Shown here one piece after another: positions 7,237-16,374 of a stretch of 27,453 nt of DNA; the stretch's first letter is position 1, and each line of letters opens with the position of its first letter. Below the pieces are notes generated by a model. It did not search any database. It was not told the DNA's origin and was given only the letters and a program-made list of their open reading frames with translations. Made by a program: the position numbers and the translations under genes. The DNA comes from JBAROU01 sp049642385 (GTDB lineage Bacteria; Chloroflexota; Dehalococcoidia; DSTF01; RBG-16-68-14): assembly GCA_049642385.1 (NCBI GenBank), contig JBAROU010000103.1, positions 1-27,453 of the forward strand, in the 5' to 3' direction.

Positions 7237-8406
7237 ATGGGAACGCTGCTGATTCAAGGCGGCGACGTGTACACGCCGTTCGAGGCCATCGAAGACGGGG
7301 CTGTGCTTGCACGCGACGGTGTGATCGAGCAAGTCGGACGGCGAGCGGACGTTGCTACGGCGGGCGCCGACGTCACGGTGGATGTGGGTGGGCGCATCAT
7401 CTGCCCCGGCTTCATCGATCTGCAGGTGAACGGCGGTGGTGGTGCGCTGCTGACGGAACAGGGCGACGTCAACGCGATCGAACGTATGACGCGCGCGCAC
7501 GCCCGCTTCGGGACGACGGCGATGCTGCCGACAGTGGTCACGACCGCCGAGGCGCAGATCGCGCGGGCACTCGCTGCGGTCGGCGAGGCCGTCGGGCGTA
7601 AGCCTGTGGGCGCACGCGTGTTGGGTGCGCACCTGGAGGGCCCGTTCATCAGCGTGAAGCGCAAAGGTGCGCATGCTGAGCGCTTCATCGTCCCGCCGGA
7701 CCGCGAGCTGTCTAGGCGCTTCATCGAGGCGTCCGCGGGCTCGCTGCGCCTGATCACGCTCGCGCCGGAGCTTCCTGGCGCGCTCGACCTGATCGCGGCA
7801 GCGTGCGCGGCGTCGGTCATCGTCTCGATCGGCCACACGGATGCGACGTATGAGGAGGCGCGCGCGGGCATCGCTGCGGGGGCGACGGTTGCCACGCACG
7901 TGTTCAACGCGATGCGCGGGCTCCATCATCGGGAGCCGCAGGCGCTGGGTGCGCTGTTGCAAGACGAGCGCGTCGTGACGACGGTGATCGCGGATGCGGT
8001 GCACGTGCACCCGGCGGTACTGCGCCTCGTCGCGCGCGCGAAGGGCGCGCAGGCAGCGGCGCTCGTCACCGACGCGATGTCGCCCGTGGGGACGGATGTG
8101 GCATCGTTCAATATTGCGAGCGGGGAGGTGGCCGTACGCGACGGCGCTTGCTATCTGCCGAACGGTACGCTGGCGGGCAGCGCGCTCACGATGGATCGCG
8201 CGGTGCACAACATGCACCGGCTGGCCGGCGTGCCGCTCCGCGAGAGTATCGAGATGGCGACAGCGACGCCGGCACGGGTCCTCGGCATGCAGGCCGAGAT
8301 CGGTGTACTTACGCCGAGCGCCCATGCGGACATCGTAGTGTGCGACCGTGACCTCAACATCTGGCGCGTGTTCGTCGGCGGCGAGGAGGCGATTGCAGCG
8401 AATTAG
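7237..8406 (+). CDS. nagA: N-acetylglucosamine-6-phosphate deacetylase
   Basis: NagA (389 aa) removes the acetyl group from N-acetylglucosamine-6-phosphate, giving glucosamine-6-phosphate for NagB. It is an amidohydrolase-superfamily TIM barrel. The N-terminal beta domain leads into CPGFIDLQVNGGGG (56-69). The metal ligands are Glu134 (HLEGPF), His200 (SIGHTDA) and His221 (THVFNAM), and the catalytic acid is Asp279 (VTDAMSP). This pattern and spacing match E. coli NagA (Glu131, His195, His216, Asp273). The first His of the HxH seen in many amidohydrolases is absent, as usual for NagA. The ATG at 7237 has GGAGGAG about 7 bases upstream, overlapping the end of the dehydrogenase gene. nagB converges from the other side, with only 8 bases between the two stops. 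Confidence 0.95.
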   Translation: MGTLLIQGGDVYTPFEAIEDGAVLARDGVIEQVGRRADVATAGADVTVDVGGRIICPGFIDLQVNGGGGALLTEQGDVNAIERMTRAHARFGTTAMLPTVVTTAEAQIARALAAVGEAVGRKPVGARVLGAHLEGPFISVKRKGAHAERFIVPPDRELSRRFIEASAGSLRLITLAPELPGALDLIAAACAASVIVSIGHTDATYEEARAGIAAGATVATHVFNAMRGLHHREPQALGALLQDERVVTTVIADAVHVHPAVLRLVARAKGAQAAALVTDAMSPVGTDVASFNIASGEVAVRDGACYLPNGTLAGSALTMDRAVHNMHRLAGVPLRESIEMATATPARVLGMQAEIGVLTPSAHADIVVCDRDLNIWRVFVGGEEAIAAN

Positions 8407-8414
8407 GGCAGGTG

Positions 8415-9155
8415 TTAGTGCTTTGGTTTGGCGCTGTGTAATTTTGACGCGGCGGCCCGATCGAGCACAACGGCGAGTTCCGGATGGCCTTGGAGCGCGG
8501 AGGCAGGGAGCGTCTCGGTGGTGGGCGCCTCGATAGCCTGAGCTACTCCAGATGCCTTGTTCGCGCCGGTGACAAGCAGAAGCGCCTCCCTCGCAGCTAG
8601 CAGGTCAGCTACCCCAAGCGTTAATCCGTGCGTCGGTGCTCCCTCGACCGATCCGCAGAGGCCGGCGTAGGCGGCGCGTGTCGTCTCGTCGAGCGCGACG
8701 CGACGAGCGTGCGAGTCGAATGCCGAGCCGGGCTCGTTGAAGGCGATGTGGCCGTTAACACCAATGCCGAGGACGATGAGGTCGAGGCCGCCCGCCTTCT
8801 CGATGCGCCGTGCGAAGCGCGCGCATTCGGCCTCTGGATCGTCCGTGGCGCTGTTCATCAAAAGACAGGCCCGCAGAGGTATACGGTCGGCGAGGTGCTT
8901 CCGGAAGTAGTGGGCGTTCGTCGCTGCGTGGTCGGGCGGGAGGCCGTACAGCTCGTCGACGGCGAAGACGGTCACCGCGCTGAAGTCAGCGCGGCTATCC
9001 TGAACCCGACGCGCGAGCTCGTCGTACACGCCGAGCGGTGTTTTGCCAGAGGGCAATCCGAGGACAGCGTTTGGCCTTCTCGCGATCACATCGCAGATGA
9101 GGTCGGCGGCCAGGCGCGCGAACTCACGCTCGTCGTCAGCGATGTGGATGCGCAC
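8415..9155 (-). CDS. nagB: glucosamine-6-phosphate deaminase
   Basis: NagB (246 aa) isomerises and deaminates glucosamine-6-phosphate to fructose-6-phosphate and ammonia, completing the route begun by NagA. Its phosphate-binding loop is GLPSGKTP (33-40). The active-site strand is FAVDELYG (Asp67). The segment LGIGVNGHIAFNEPGS (129-144) supplies His136 and Glu141. The residue two before that histidine is Asn134, whereas the E. coli enzyme has Asp141; asparagine is common in other NagB proteins. The protein is about 20 residues shorter than E. coli NagB, mainly at the C-terminus. It starts with GTG at 9155. No clear ribosome-binding site is present, but a TACAAT lies exactly 6 bases upstream, so the message may be leaderless. 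It is divergent from lhr. Confidence 0.93.
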   Translation of the reverse strand: MRIHIADDEREFARLAADLICDVIARRPNAVLGLPSGKTPLGVYDELARRVQDSRADFSAVTVFAVDELYGLPPDHAATNAHYFRKHLADRIPLRACLLMNSATDDPEAECARFARRIEKAGGLDLIVLGIGVNGHIAFNEPGSAFDSHARRVALDETTRAAYAGLCGSVEGAPTHGLTLGVADLLAAREALLLVTGANKASGVAQAIEAPTTETLPASALQGHPELAVVLDRAAASKLHSAKPKH

Positions 9156-9161
9156 GCTGCG

Positions 9162-9167
9162 ATTGTA
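9162..9167 (-). promoter_or_regulatory. candidate -10 box for a leaderless nagB transcript
   Basis: On the minus strand TACAAT (5 of 6 to consensus) ends 6 bases before the GTG start codon. The predicted transcription start therefore coincides with the first base of the gene. The -35 region is poor. Confidence 0.3.
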
Positions 9168-9180
9168 GCCGAAGGTTCGC

Positions 9181-9209
9181 TTGACAGGCCTGAGCGACGC
9201 GGGTAGAGT
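9181..9209 (+). promoter_or_regulatory. sigma70-type promoter of the lhr gene
   Basis: TTGACA (9181-9186) is a perfect -35 hexamer. After exactly 17 bases comes TAGAGT (9204-9209), which matches the -10 consensus at 4 of 6 positions. Transcription would start near 9216, about 35 bases before the GTG of the helicase gene. Confidence 0.5.
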
Positions 9210-9250
9210 ACCAGCACTGACGTTCGATTAGCTGATTCGGTGGTTCGCCT

Positions 9251-12200
9251 GTGAACGTCCTCAACGCCTTTCATCCCGCCGTCCGCACGTGGTTCGAGCG
9301 CACCTTCGGCGCGCCGACCGAGGCGCAGGCGCAAGGCTGGCCGGAGATCGTGGCTGGGCGCGACACGCTGATCGCCGCGCCCACCGGCTCCGGTAAGACG
9401 CTCGCCGCGTTTTTGGCGAGTATCGACCGCCTGCTGCGCCGGGCCGAGCAAGGACCGTTCGACGAAGCCGTCGAGGTCATCTACGTTTCGCCACTGAAGG
9501 CGCTTAGCAACGACATCCAGCGCAACCTCGATCAGCCGCTAGGCGAGATCACGAACGTCGCGATCGAGCTAGGCTACGCCGCCCCGGATATCCGGACGAT
9601 GGTGCGTACAGGCGACACGACGCAGGCTGAGCGGCAGGGGATCATCAAGCATCCTCCCCACATCCTGATCACGACGCCGGAGTCGCTCTACCTGATGCTC
9701 ACGGCCGAGCGCGCGCGCAAGATCCTACGCACCGCGAAAACCGTGATCGTCGACGAGGTGCACGCGCTGATCCGCGACAAGCGCGGCAGCCACCTGTCGC
9801 TCTCGCTGGCGCGCCTCGACCACGTGTGCGATCAGCGCCCGACGCGCATCGGCCTCTCGGCGACGGTGAACCCGATCGAGGACGCGGCGCGCTTCCTCGT
9901 CGGAGCCGAGCGCACGCCCGCGGATAGTTCGCCGGAGACCTCGCAGCGCACGACAGTACCGTGCGTCATCGTCAACGCCGGACACCAGCGCGACCTCGAC
10001 CTCGCGATCGAAGTGCCGGCGACGGACCTGAGCGCGGTGTGTTCGGGCGACCAGTGGGGCGACATCTACGAACGCCTCGCTACGCTCATCCGAGAGCACC
10101 AGACGACCTTAGTCTTCGTCAACACGCGCCGCCTGGCTGAACGCGTCGCGCACAACCTCTCGCAACGTCTCGGCGAGGAGCACGTTGCCTCCCACCACGG
10201 CAGCCTGTCGAAAGAGCGGCGCCTGAAGCTGGAGCGCCGTCTCAAGGCGGGTGACATGAAAGCGCTCGTCGCGACGGCGTCGCTCGAGCTGGGGATCGAC
10301 ATCGGCACGGTGGACCTCGTCTGCCAGCTCGAATCGCCGCGCAGCATGGCCACGTTTCTCCAGCGCACCGGCCGCTCCGGCCACGCGCTCGGTCTGACGC
10401 CAAAGGGACGCCTGTTCCCGACGACGCGCGACGAGCTGGTCGAGTGCGCCGCGATGGTGCGTGCCGTGCGCGCCGGACGCCTCGACGCGGTGATCCAGCC
10501 GGTCGCGCCACTCGACATCCTTGCGCAGCAAATCGTCGCCGAAACAGCCTGCGAGCCGTGGTCGGAGGACGCGTTGTACGGCCTGGTCCGGCGCGCATCG
10601 CCCTACGCCGCGCTGGAGCGCAAGGACTTCGACGAGATCGTGGAGATGCTGAGCGACGGGATTCCGGTGGGCGCCGGCAAGGCCGCGGCGTTCCTCCATC
10701 GCGACCGCATCAACGCTATCGTGCGTGGCCGGCGCGGTGCGCGTATGACCGCGATTCAGTGCGGCGGCGCGATCCCCGATGTGGCCGATTACCAGGTGCT
10801 TAAGGAACCGGAAGGCACGTTCATCGGCACACTGGACGAAGACTTCTCGGTCGAAAGCATGGCGGGAGACATCTTTCTGCTCGGCACCACCTCGTGGCGC
10901 ATCCGCCGTATCGAGCCGGGTATCGTGCGCGTCGAGGACGCGCACGGCCTGCCGCCAACGATTCCGTTCTGGCTCGGTGAAGCGCCCGCGCGCACCATCG
11001 AGCTCTCGGAGGAGGTCGGCAAGCTGCGCGAGGCGGTGATCGCTCGCCTCGATGCCAACGGCAGCGGCCCGCACTGGCTTGCCGCCGAATGTGGCCTGCC
11101 GCCGGAAGCCGCCGACCAGCTCGTGCGCTACGTGCGCGCCCAGGGCGACATGATCGGCGTCGTGCCGACGCAGCAGGACGTCGTCTTCGAGCGCTTCTTC
11201 GATGAATCTGGCGGCATGCAGCTCGTGGTGCACGCGCCGTTCGGCGGCCGCATCAACCGTGGCTGGGGGCTGGCGCTCCGCAAGAACTTCTGTCGCACAT
11301 TCGACTTCGAGCTGCAAGCGGCGGCGAACGACGACGCCATCCTGCTGTCGATCGGGCCGCAGCACAGCTTCCCGCTCGAGGACATGTTCTCGCTGATCCG
11401 TTCCGGTGAAGTGCGCGAGACGCTGGAGCAGGCGCTGCTCGCCGCGCCGATGTTCGCGTCGCGCTGGCGTTGGAACGCGACGCGCTCGCTCGCGCTCCAG
11501 CGCCAGCGTAACGGCAAGCGCGTGCCGGCGCCGATCCAGCGCATGCGCTCGGACGACCTGCTGGCAGCGGTCTTTCCGCAGCAGGTCGCCTGCCAGGAGA
11601 ACGTCACGGGAGCGATCGAGTTGCCCGACCACCCGCTCGTGCGTCAGACGGTGCACGACTGTCTGACCGAGGCGATGGACGTCGATGGCCTGCGCGACGT
11701 GCTGGAGCGCATCGAGCGCGGCGAGATCCGCCTCCACGCCCGCGACACGACCGAGCCGTCGCCCTTTGCCCATGAGATGCTCAACTCGAAGCCATACACC
11801 TACCTGGACGACGCGCCGCTCGAGGAACGACGCGCTCGCGCCGTCACGCTGCGTCGCACGCTGCCGGAGCACGCCCGCGACCTGGGCGAGCTGGACCCCG
11901 CGGCGATCGAGCGAGTGCGCGACGAGGCGCGGCCCGATCCACGCGACGCGGAGGAGTTGCACGATACGCTGCTCGGGCTGGTCACGCTGCGTGCCGAAGA
12001 CGGCGTCGGCTGGGAAGCGTGGTTCGACGAGCTTCTGGCGCTGCGTCGGGCCGCGCTGCTGGAAACGGACGAGGCGCGCTTCTGGTTCGCCGCGGAGCAG
12101 CTACCGCTGATCCGCCGGCTCTATCCCGACGCGCGCGTCGAGCCCGCGGTCGAGCTGCCGCTGTCGCTCGCCAGCGCCGACATCGACGAAGACGCGGCGC

Positions 12201-13480
12201 TGGTCACGCTGTTGCGTGGCCACGTCGAGTGCGTCGGGCCAGTAACGGTCGACGAGCTGTCGCGGCGCACCGGCCTGCGCGAAGGTCGCATCGTGTCCGG
12301 CCTCGCGCAGCTTGAGGGCGAGGGGTACGTGCTGCGCGGGCGCTTCCGGCGCGACAGCGAAGGCGAGGAGTTCTGCGACCGACGCCTGCTCGCGCGCATC
12401 CACCGCTACACGCTCGACCGCCTGCGCCAGGAGATCGAGCCGGTGAGCGGGCAAGACCTGCTGCGCTTCCTCCTGCGCTGGCAGCACGTAGCGCCGGGCA
12501 CGCAGCTGCAGGGCAAGCGCGGCGTGCTGGAGGCGATCCGCCAGCTCCAGGGCTTCGAGCTGCCCGCGCTGGCGTGGGAGCGCCACATCCTGCCGGCGCG
12601 CGTCGCAGGGTACCGCGCGTCGTGGCTGGATGAGCTGTGTCTGTCGGGCGAGGTCGCCTGGGGACGCTTGAGCCCGCGTCGCAGCGGCGACAACAGCAAG
12701 ACCGCACCGGCGTCGTCCGCGACGCCGGTCGCGCTGGCGCTGCGCAGCGACCTGGGCTGGCTGATCGAGGGCGTGCGCAACGGCGACGCGCCGCTGGCTC
12801 CCGATCGCGGAGCGGCGCGCGATGTGCTGGGCCTGCTCGAAACGCGCGGGGCGTTGTTCTACGACGATATCGTGAGCGGCAGCGACCGCCTGCCCACGGA
12901 TGTCCAGCGCGGGCTCTGGGAGCTCGTCGCGGGTGGGCTCGTCACGGCCGATGGCTTCCAGGCGCTCCGTTCGCTGATGGGCGGGAACCGCAGGCATTCG
13001 TCACGAACCAGTCGAAACGGTCGGCGCGGATACGCTGCGGGCGCTGCGCCTGCCGGTCGCTGGGCGCTGCTGCACTCGGCCGGCGAAAGGCGTTCGGGCG
13101 AGGAGTTAGCGGAGGTGTGGGCTGAGCAGCTCCTGTTCCGCTACGGTGTCGTGTTTCGGGACGCCGTGCGACGCGAGAACCTCACGGTCCCGTGGCGAGA
13201 CATCCTGCGCGCGCTACGACGGATGGAGGCGCGCGGTACGGTGCGTGGCGGGCGGTTCGTGTCGGGGTTCTACGGAGAGCAGTACGCGCGGCCGGAGGCG
13301 GTCGAGTCGCTGCGGCGCGTGCGCCGGCACGAGAAGAATGACGAGCTGGTGCAGGTAAACGCTGTCGATCCGCTCAACCTGGCCGGCATCCTGACGCCAG
13401 ACGCGCGCGTACCGGCGATCCACACGAACGCGCTCACGTATCGTGACGGCGTGCCGGTGGCGACGGCGTCGCGGGCGTAG
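9251..13480 (+). CDS. lhr: Lhr-family ATP-dependent superfamily 2 DNA helicase
   Basis: This large helicase-related protein (1409 aa) is an ATP-driven 3'-5' DNA translocase and RNA:DNA unwinder linked to repair. The N-terminal FHPAVRTWFERTFGAPTEAQ is the Q-motif region. Walker A is APTGSGKT (43-50) and the DEVH box is at 168-171. LSATVNP and the second RecA domain follow, with HHGSLSKERR and QRTGRSGH (from 371), then the winged-helix and Lhr-core domain. The long C-terminal extension of bacterial full-length Lhr (about 1500 aa) is present, ending in the VPWRDILRALRRMEARG...GRFVSGFYGEQ region. It starts at GTG 9251, directly before the conserved N-terminus, without a strong ribosome-binding site. 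No nuclease or ligase partner adjoins it. Its TAG abuts the pmbA stop. Confidence 0.94.
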   Translation: MNVLNAFHPAVRTWFERTFGAPTEAQAQGWPEIVAGRDTLIAAPTGSGKTLAAFLASIDRLLRRAEQGPFDEAVEVIYVSPLKALSNDIQRNLDQPLGEITNVAIELGYAAPDIRTMVRTGDTTQAERQGIIKHPPHILITTPESLYLMLTAERARKILRTAKTVIVDEVHALIRDKRGSHLSLSLARLDHVCDQRPTRIGLSATVNPIEDAARFLVGAERTPADSSPETSQRTTVPCVIVNAGHQRDLDLAIEVPATDLSAVCSGDQWGDIYERLATLIREHQTTLVFVNTRRLAERVAHNLSQRLGEEHVASHHGSLSKERRLKLERRLKAGDMKALVATASLELGIDIGTVDLVCQLESPRSMATFLQRTGRSGHALGLTPKGRLFPTTRDELVECAAMVRAVRAGRLDAVIQPVAPLDILAQQIVAETACEPWSEDALYGLVRRASPYAALERKDFDEIVEMLSDGIPVGAGKAAAFLHRDRINAIVRGRRGARMTAIQCGGAIPDVADYQVLKEPEGTFIGTLDEDFSVESMAGDIFLLGTTSWRIRRIEPGIVRVEDAHGLPPTIPFWLGEAPARTIELSEEVGKLREAVIARLDANGSGPHWLAAECGLPPEAADQLVRYVRAQGDMIGVVPTQQDVVFERFFDESGGMQLVVHAPFGGRINRGWGLALRKNFCRTFDFELQAAANDDAILLSIGPQHSFPLEDMFSLIRSGEVRETLEQALLAAPMFASRWRWNATRSLALQRQRNGKRVPAPIQRMRSDDLLAAVFPQQVACQENVTGAIELPDHPLVRQTVHDCLTEAMDVDGLRDVLERIERGEIRLHARDTTEPSPFAHEMLNSKPYTYLDDAPLEERRARAVTLRRTLPEHARDLGELDPAAIERVRDEARPDPRDAEELHDTLLGLVTLRAEDGVGWEAWFDELLALRRAALLETDEARFWFAAEQLPLIRRLYPDARVEPAVELPLSLASADIDEDAALVTLLRGHVECVGPVTVDELSRRTGLREGRIVSGLAQLEGEGYVLRGRFRRDSEGEEFCDRRLLARIHRYTLDRLRQEIEPVSGQDLLRFLLRWQHVAPGTQLQGKRGVLEAIRQLQGFELPALAWERHILPARVAGYRASWLDELCLSGEVAWGRLSPRRSGDNSKTAPASSATPVALALRSDLGWLIEGVRNGDAPLAPDRGAARDVLGLLETRGALFYDDIVSGSDRLPTDVQRGLWELVAGGLVTADGFQALRSLMGGNRRHSSRTSRNGRRGYAAGAAPAGRWALLHSAGERRSGEELAEVWAEQLLFRYGVVFRDAVRRENLTVPWRDILRALRRMEARGTVRGGRFVSGFYGEQYARPEAVESLRRVRRHEKNDELVQVNAVDPLNLAGILTPDARVPAIHTNALTYRDGVPVATASRA

Positions 13481-14836
13481 CTACAGGCCGCTCACCATGA
13501 GGCGCGACATGCGCATGCTGGGCGCCGCGACACCACCCGCCCAGAGCTGGTCGTCCGCGACGGCCTCGATGCCGGCGAGCATGTCGTTCAGGTTGCCCGA
13601 GACGTTGATCTCCGCCACCGGATAGGTGACGCAGCCCTTCTCGATGCGGAAGCCGTTCGCGCCGCGCGAGAAGTCGCCGGTGGTCATGTTGACGCCAAAG
13701 CCCATCATGCCCGTCAGCAACAACCCGTCCTCTATGTCGGCGTAGAGCGCTTCAGGGGAGGTGTCGCTCGGCGCAAGCACGAGGTTGCTGGTGCCCGGCG
13801 AAGGCGGCGACGATAAGCTACGGCTCGCTGCGCCGTTTGTGCGCCGGCCACAGCGGCGCGCGTTGTACGAGTCGAACAAGAAGCTCCGGAAGATGCCGCC
13901 CTCGAAGACGGGCACGGCACGCGACGTGACGCCCTCCGCGTCGAACGGGCGCGATCCCAGGCGTCCGGGGAGCAGTGGGTCGTCCGTGATCGTGACGAGC
14001 GGCGATGCGACCTGCTCGCCCTCACGCTCGGCAAGGAACGTCGAGCGGCGATAAAGCAGCTCGCCTGAGACCGCCTGGCCGATGAGCTGGAGCAGCGCCC
14101 GCGACATCGGCGCTTCCCAGACGACGGGCATCGCCTTCGTCTCGACCTTGCGCGCGCCCAGCTTGGCGACAGCGCGCGCGGCGGCCTTGCGCCCGACCTC
14201 CTCTGGCGCTTCGAGCCGGTGGAGCGCGCGCTCGACGGAGAACCAGTAGTCGTTCTGCTTCTTGCCATCGGCGTCGTCACAGATCGCCTCGACGACGAGC
14301 ATCGAGCTGGTCGATGGGTACGCGCCGGCGAAACCGAGCGAGTTCGCCAGCGCGATGTGGCTGCGCACGACGCTCATCTCCGCCCCGTCCGAGTTCGTCA
14401 CGCGCTTGTCGAAGTCGAACGCGGCCTGCTCGCAGCGGAAGGCCAGGTCTTTCATTTCGTCCGGCGAGACCGACTCGATGCGCTCGTCGTAGAGCTGGAG
14501 GTTGGGCTGCGCACCGAGCGCGAGGTCATCGCGGTCGGGGAGGCCGGCGTGCTCGTCCGGCTCCGAAATGCGGGCCAGCTCGACCGCGTCGCGCACGAGC
14601 TCGTCAAGCGCTTCGGGCGTGATCTCTGCGGTGGAGCAGATCGCGGTGCACTTGTCCTTGATCACGCGCACGCTCGCCGCGTGCGAGCCGGCGTCGATGA
14701 TGCGCTCGATCTTGCCCAGGCGCACGCGGACGGACGATTCGGTCGATGCGCTGACGAACGCGTCGGCCTCGTCCGCGCCGTGCTTGCGCGCACGATCAAC
14801 GATGTCGGAGGCGATCGAGAGGAGGTCTTCATTCAT
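13481..14836 (-). CDS. pmbA: PmbA/TldE subunit of the TldD-PmbA protease
   Basis: This is the TldE/PmbA partner (451 aa) of TldD. In E. coli the two form a heteromeric metalloprotease that degrades unfolded peptides and trims microcin and CcdA-type substrates. PmbA itself lacks the zinc motif, and none is present here. Recognisable parts are the N-terminal ADEADAFVSASTESSVRV (21-38), the middle YPSTSSMLVVEAI, the segment from SRPFDAEGVTSRAVPVFEGG to FDSYNARR, and the C-terminal GMMGFGVNMTTGDFSRGANGFRIEKG and AEINVSGNL. It lies 12 bases after tldD in the same orientation, a standard tldD-pmbA operon. The final stop directly abuts that of the convergent lhr gene. E. coli PmbA is about 450 aa, so the gene is complete. 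Confidence 0.93.
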   Translation of the reverse strand: MNEDLLSIASDIVDRARKHGADEADAFVSASTESSVRVRLGKIERIIDAGSHAASVRVIKDKCTAICSTAEITPEALDELVRDAVELARISEPDEHAGLPDRDDLALGAQPNLQLYDERIESVSPDEMKDLAFRCEQAAFDFDKRVTNSDGAEMSVVRSHIALANSLGFAGAYPSTSSMLVVEAICDDADGKKQNDYWFSVERALHRLEAPEEVGRKAAARAVAKLGARKVETKAMPVVWEAPMSRALLQLIGQAVSGELLYRRSTFLAEREGEQVASPLVTITDDPLLPGRLGSRPFDAEGVTSRAVPVFEGGIFRSFLFDSYNARRCGRRTNGAASRSLSSPPSPGTSNLVLAPSDTSPEALYADIEDGLLLTGMMGFGVNMTTGDFSRGANGFRIEKGCVTYPVAEINVSGNLNDMLAGIEAVADDQLWAGGVAAPSMRMSRLMVSGL

Positions 14837-14848
14837 GGGCGTTGGGCG

Positions 14849-16300
14849 CTAGCCCATCTGCGTGCCGCCGACGGTGATGCCGGAGACGAGCACGGTGGGG
14901 ATGCCGACACCGACGGGTACCGACTGGCCGTCCTTGCCGCAAGTCCAGCGCCCGTCGCTCAGCGCGAAGTCGTGGCCCACGGCAGTGACTTTGGTGAGCA
15001 CGTCCGGCCCGTTGCCAATGAGGTTCACATTTCGGATGGGCGCGGTGACGCGGCCGTCCTCGATCAGGTAACCCTCGGTGACGCTGAAGACGAAGTCGCC
15101 GTTGCTGATGTTCACCTGCCCGCCGGAGAACGCGACGCAGTAGATGCCCTTCTGCACCGACTTGATGATGTCCTCCGGCGCGCTCTCGCCGGCGAGCATG
15201 TAGGTGTTGGTCATGCGCGGCATCGGGTAGTGCTTGAACGACTGGCGGCGGCCGTTACCCGTCGCCTTCTCGCCCATCGCTTTCGAGCTGATCCGGTCCT
15301 GGAGGTAGCCCTGAAGCATTCCGTTTTCGATCAGCACGTTGCGGCCGGGCAGGTTGCCCTCGTCGTCGACGTTGATCGAGCCACGGCTCAGCTCGATCGT
15401 GCCGTCGTCGACGACGGTGCAGAGGTCTGAGGCGACACGTTCGCCGACGCGGTCCGAGTAGCGGCTGGTCTTCTTGCGGTTGAAGTCGGCCTCGAGGCCG
15501 TGGCCGATCGCTTCGTGGAGCAGGATGCCGGAGTCACCCCCGGCGAGAACGACCGGGAACGTTCCTGCAGGTGCTTCGATCGAGTCCTGGAGGAGGACGG
15601 CCTGGCGCGCAGCCTCCTGCGCCAGCGCCTCTGGCGTCGTATCCTGGAAGTAGGCCATCCCCATCCGGCCGCCTCCGCCCCAGCGCGCGGTCTGGCGCTG
15701 GCCGTCGCGCTCGGAAAGGCAGCTGACGTTGAAGCGCACGAGTGGTTGGATGTCACTCGTCATGCGCCCGTCGCTGGTGAAGATCGCAATGCGTTTCAGT
15801 TCGTCGACAAAGCTCACGTCGACACGTTCGATCGAGGCATCGAACGCGCGCGCAGCGTCGTCGGCGCGGCGGATCAGGTCGACTTTCTCCTGCGCGGGCA
15901 CGTCGACGGTGTTCCCGCCAGGCGAGTAGTACTGCGGTGTTTCGTAGTGGACACCGTCGACCGGAGTCACCTTGTCGCCGCGCGAGGCGATCTTCGCCGC
16001 GGTCTCGGCGGCGCGGCGCATCGCGTCATCGCTCAGGTCTTCCGTGTACGCGTAGCCGACGGCGTCGCCGAGCAGGACGCGAATGCCCACGCCTTGAGAA
16101 ACGTTGCGCGTGGCGCTCTTGACGTTTTGCTGTTCGAAGAGGATGTTGCCCGAGTTCTTATGCTCGAAATAGAGTTCGGCGTGCTCGCCGCCGCGGGAGA
16201 GGGCAAGATCCAGCAGGTTCTGCGCGACGACCTCGTCGATGGCGAAGCGCTCGCGCATGAAGGCAGCGCCCGGTGCGTCGCGACCGGCCGTGTCTGGCAT
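14849..16300 (-). CDS. tldD: TldD metallopeptidase subunit
   Basis: This is the catalytic subunit (483 aa; E. coli 481) of the TldD-PmbA protease. The zinc motif HExxxH appears as HEAIGHGLEAD, with His262, Glu263 and His267. Other conserved parts are NVSQGVGIRVLLGDAVGYAY (66-85) and the C-terminal GGQVNISNGDFVFSVTEGYLIEDG, with GRWTCGKDGQSVPVG near the end. I start it at ATG 16300; an in-frame TTG at 16318 and an ATG at 16258 are alternatives with weaker ribosome-binding sites. It is the first gene of the tldD-pmbA pair. It is divergent from the LLM oxidoreductase gene across 74 bases. Confidence 0.94.
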   Translation of the reverse strand: MPDTAGRDAPGAAFMRERFAIDEVVAQNLLDLALSRGGEHAELYFEHKNSGNILFEQQNVKSATRNVSQGVGIRVLLGDAVGYAYTEDLSDDAMRRAAETAAKIASRGDKVTPVDGVHYETPQYYSPGGNTVDVPAQEKVDLIRRADDAARAFDASIERVDVSFVDELKRIAIFTSDGRMTSDIQPLVRFNVSCLSERDGQRQTARWGGGGRMGMAYFQDTTPEALAQEAARQAVLLQDSIEAPAGTFPVVLAGGDSGILLHEAIGHGLEADFNRKKTSRYSDRVGERVASDLCTVVDDGTIELSRGSINVDDEGNLPGRNVLIENGMLQGYLQDRISSKAMGEKATGNGRRQSFKHYPMPRMTNTYMLAGESAPEDIIKSVQKGIYCVAFSGGQVNISNGDFVFSVTEGYLIEDGRVTAPIRNVNLIGNGPDVLTKVTAVGHDFALSDGRWTCGKDGQSVPVGVGIPTVLVSGITVGGTQMG

Positions 16301-16332
16301 GTCGTCCCATCTTACCAAGAGGGTGGGTCGAT

Positions 16333-16341
16333 TGCTACGCT
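16333..16341 (+). promoter_or_regulatory. candidate extended -10 promoter of the LLM gene
   Basis: TG-C-TACGCT resembles an extended -10 element and ends 33 bases before the ATG at 16375. There is no good -35 hexamer. The same nine bases occur at 480-488, between phaE and phaC. Confidence 0.28.
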
Positions 16342-16374
16342 GTGCCCAACAATCCGGCAGAAGCGAGGTGCGTT

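Noticed and set aside
6201..8325. Long minus-strand frames opposite the alcohol dehydrogenase and nagA
   Set aside because: The plus strand carries zinc-site and amidohydrolase motifs throughout; the opposite frames show only compositional open reading.
8749..8754. Asn134 of NagB where E. coli has catalytic Asp141, considered as a loss of activity
   Set aside because: Asparagine at this position is common in other NagB proteins, and His136 and Glu141 are intact.
10109..11962. A 617-codon open frame on the minus strand inside lhr
   Set aside because: It lies fully opposite helicase motifs and domains, is rich in Arg/His/Ala of the kind produced by antisense reading of G+C-rich genes, and has no recognisable domain.
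14219..15430. A 403-codon plus-strand frame across pmbA and tldD
   Set aside because: It is antisense to two clear protease genes, including the HExxxH-containing gene, and its residues form no known motif.
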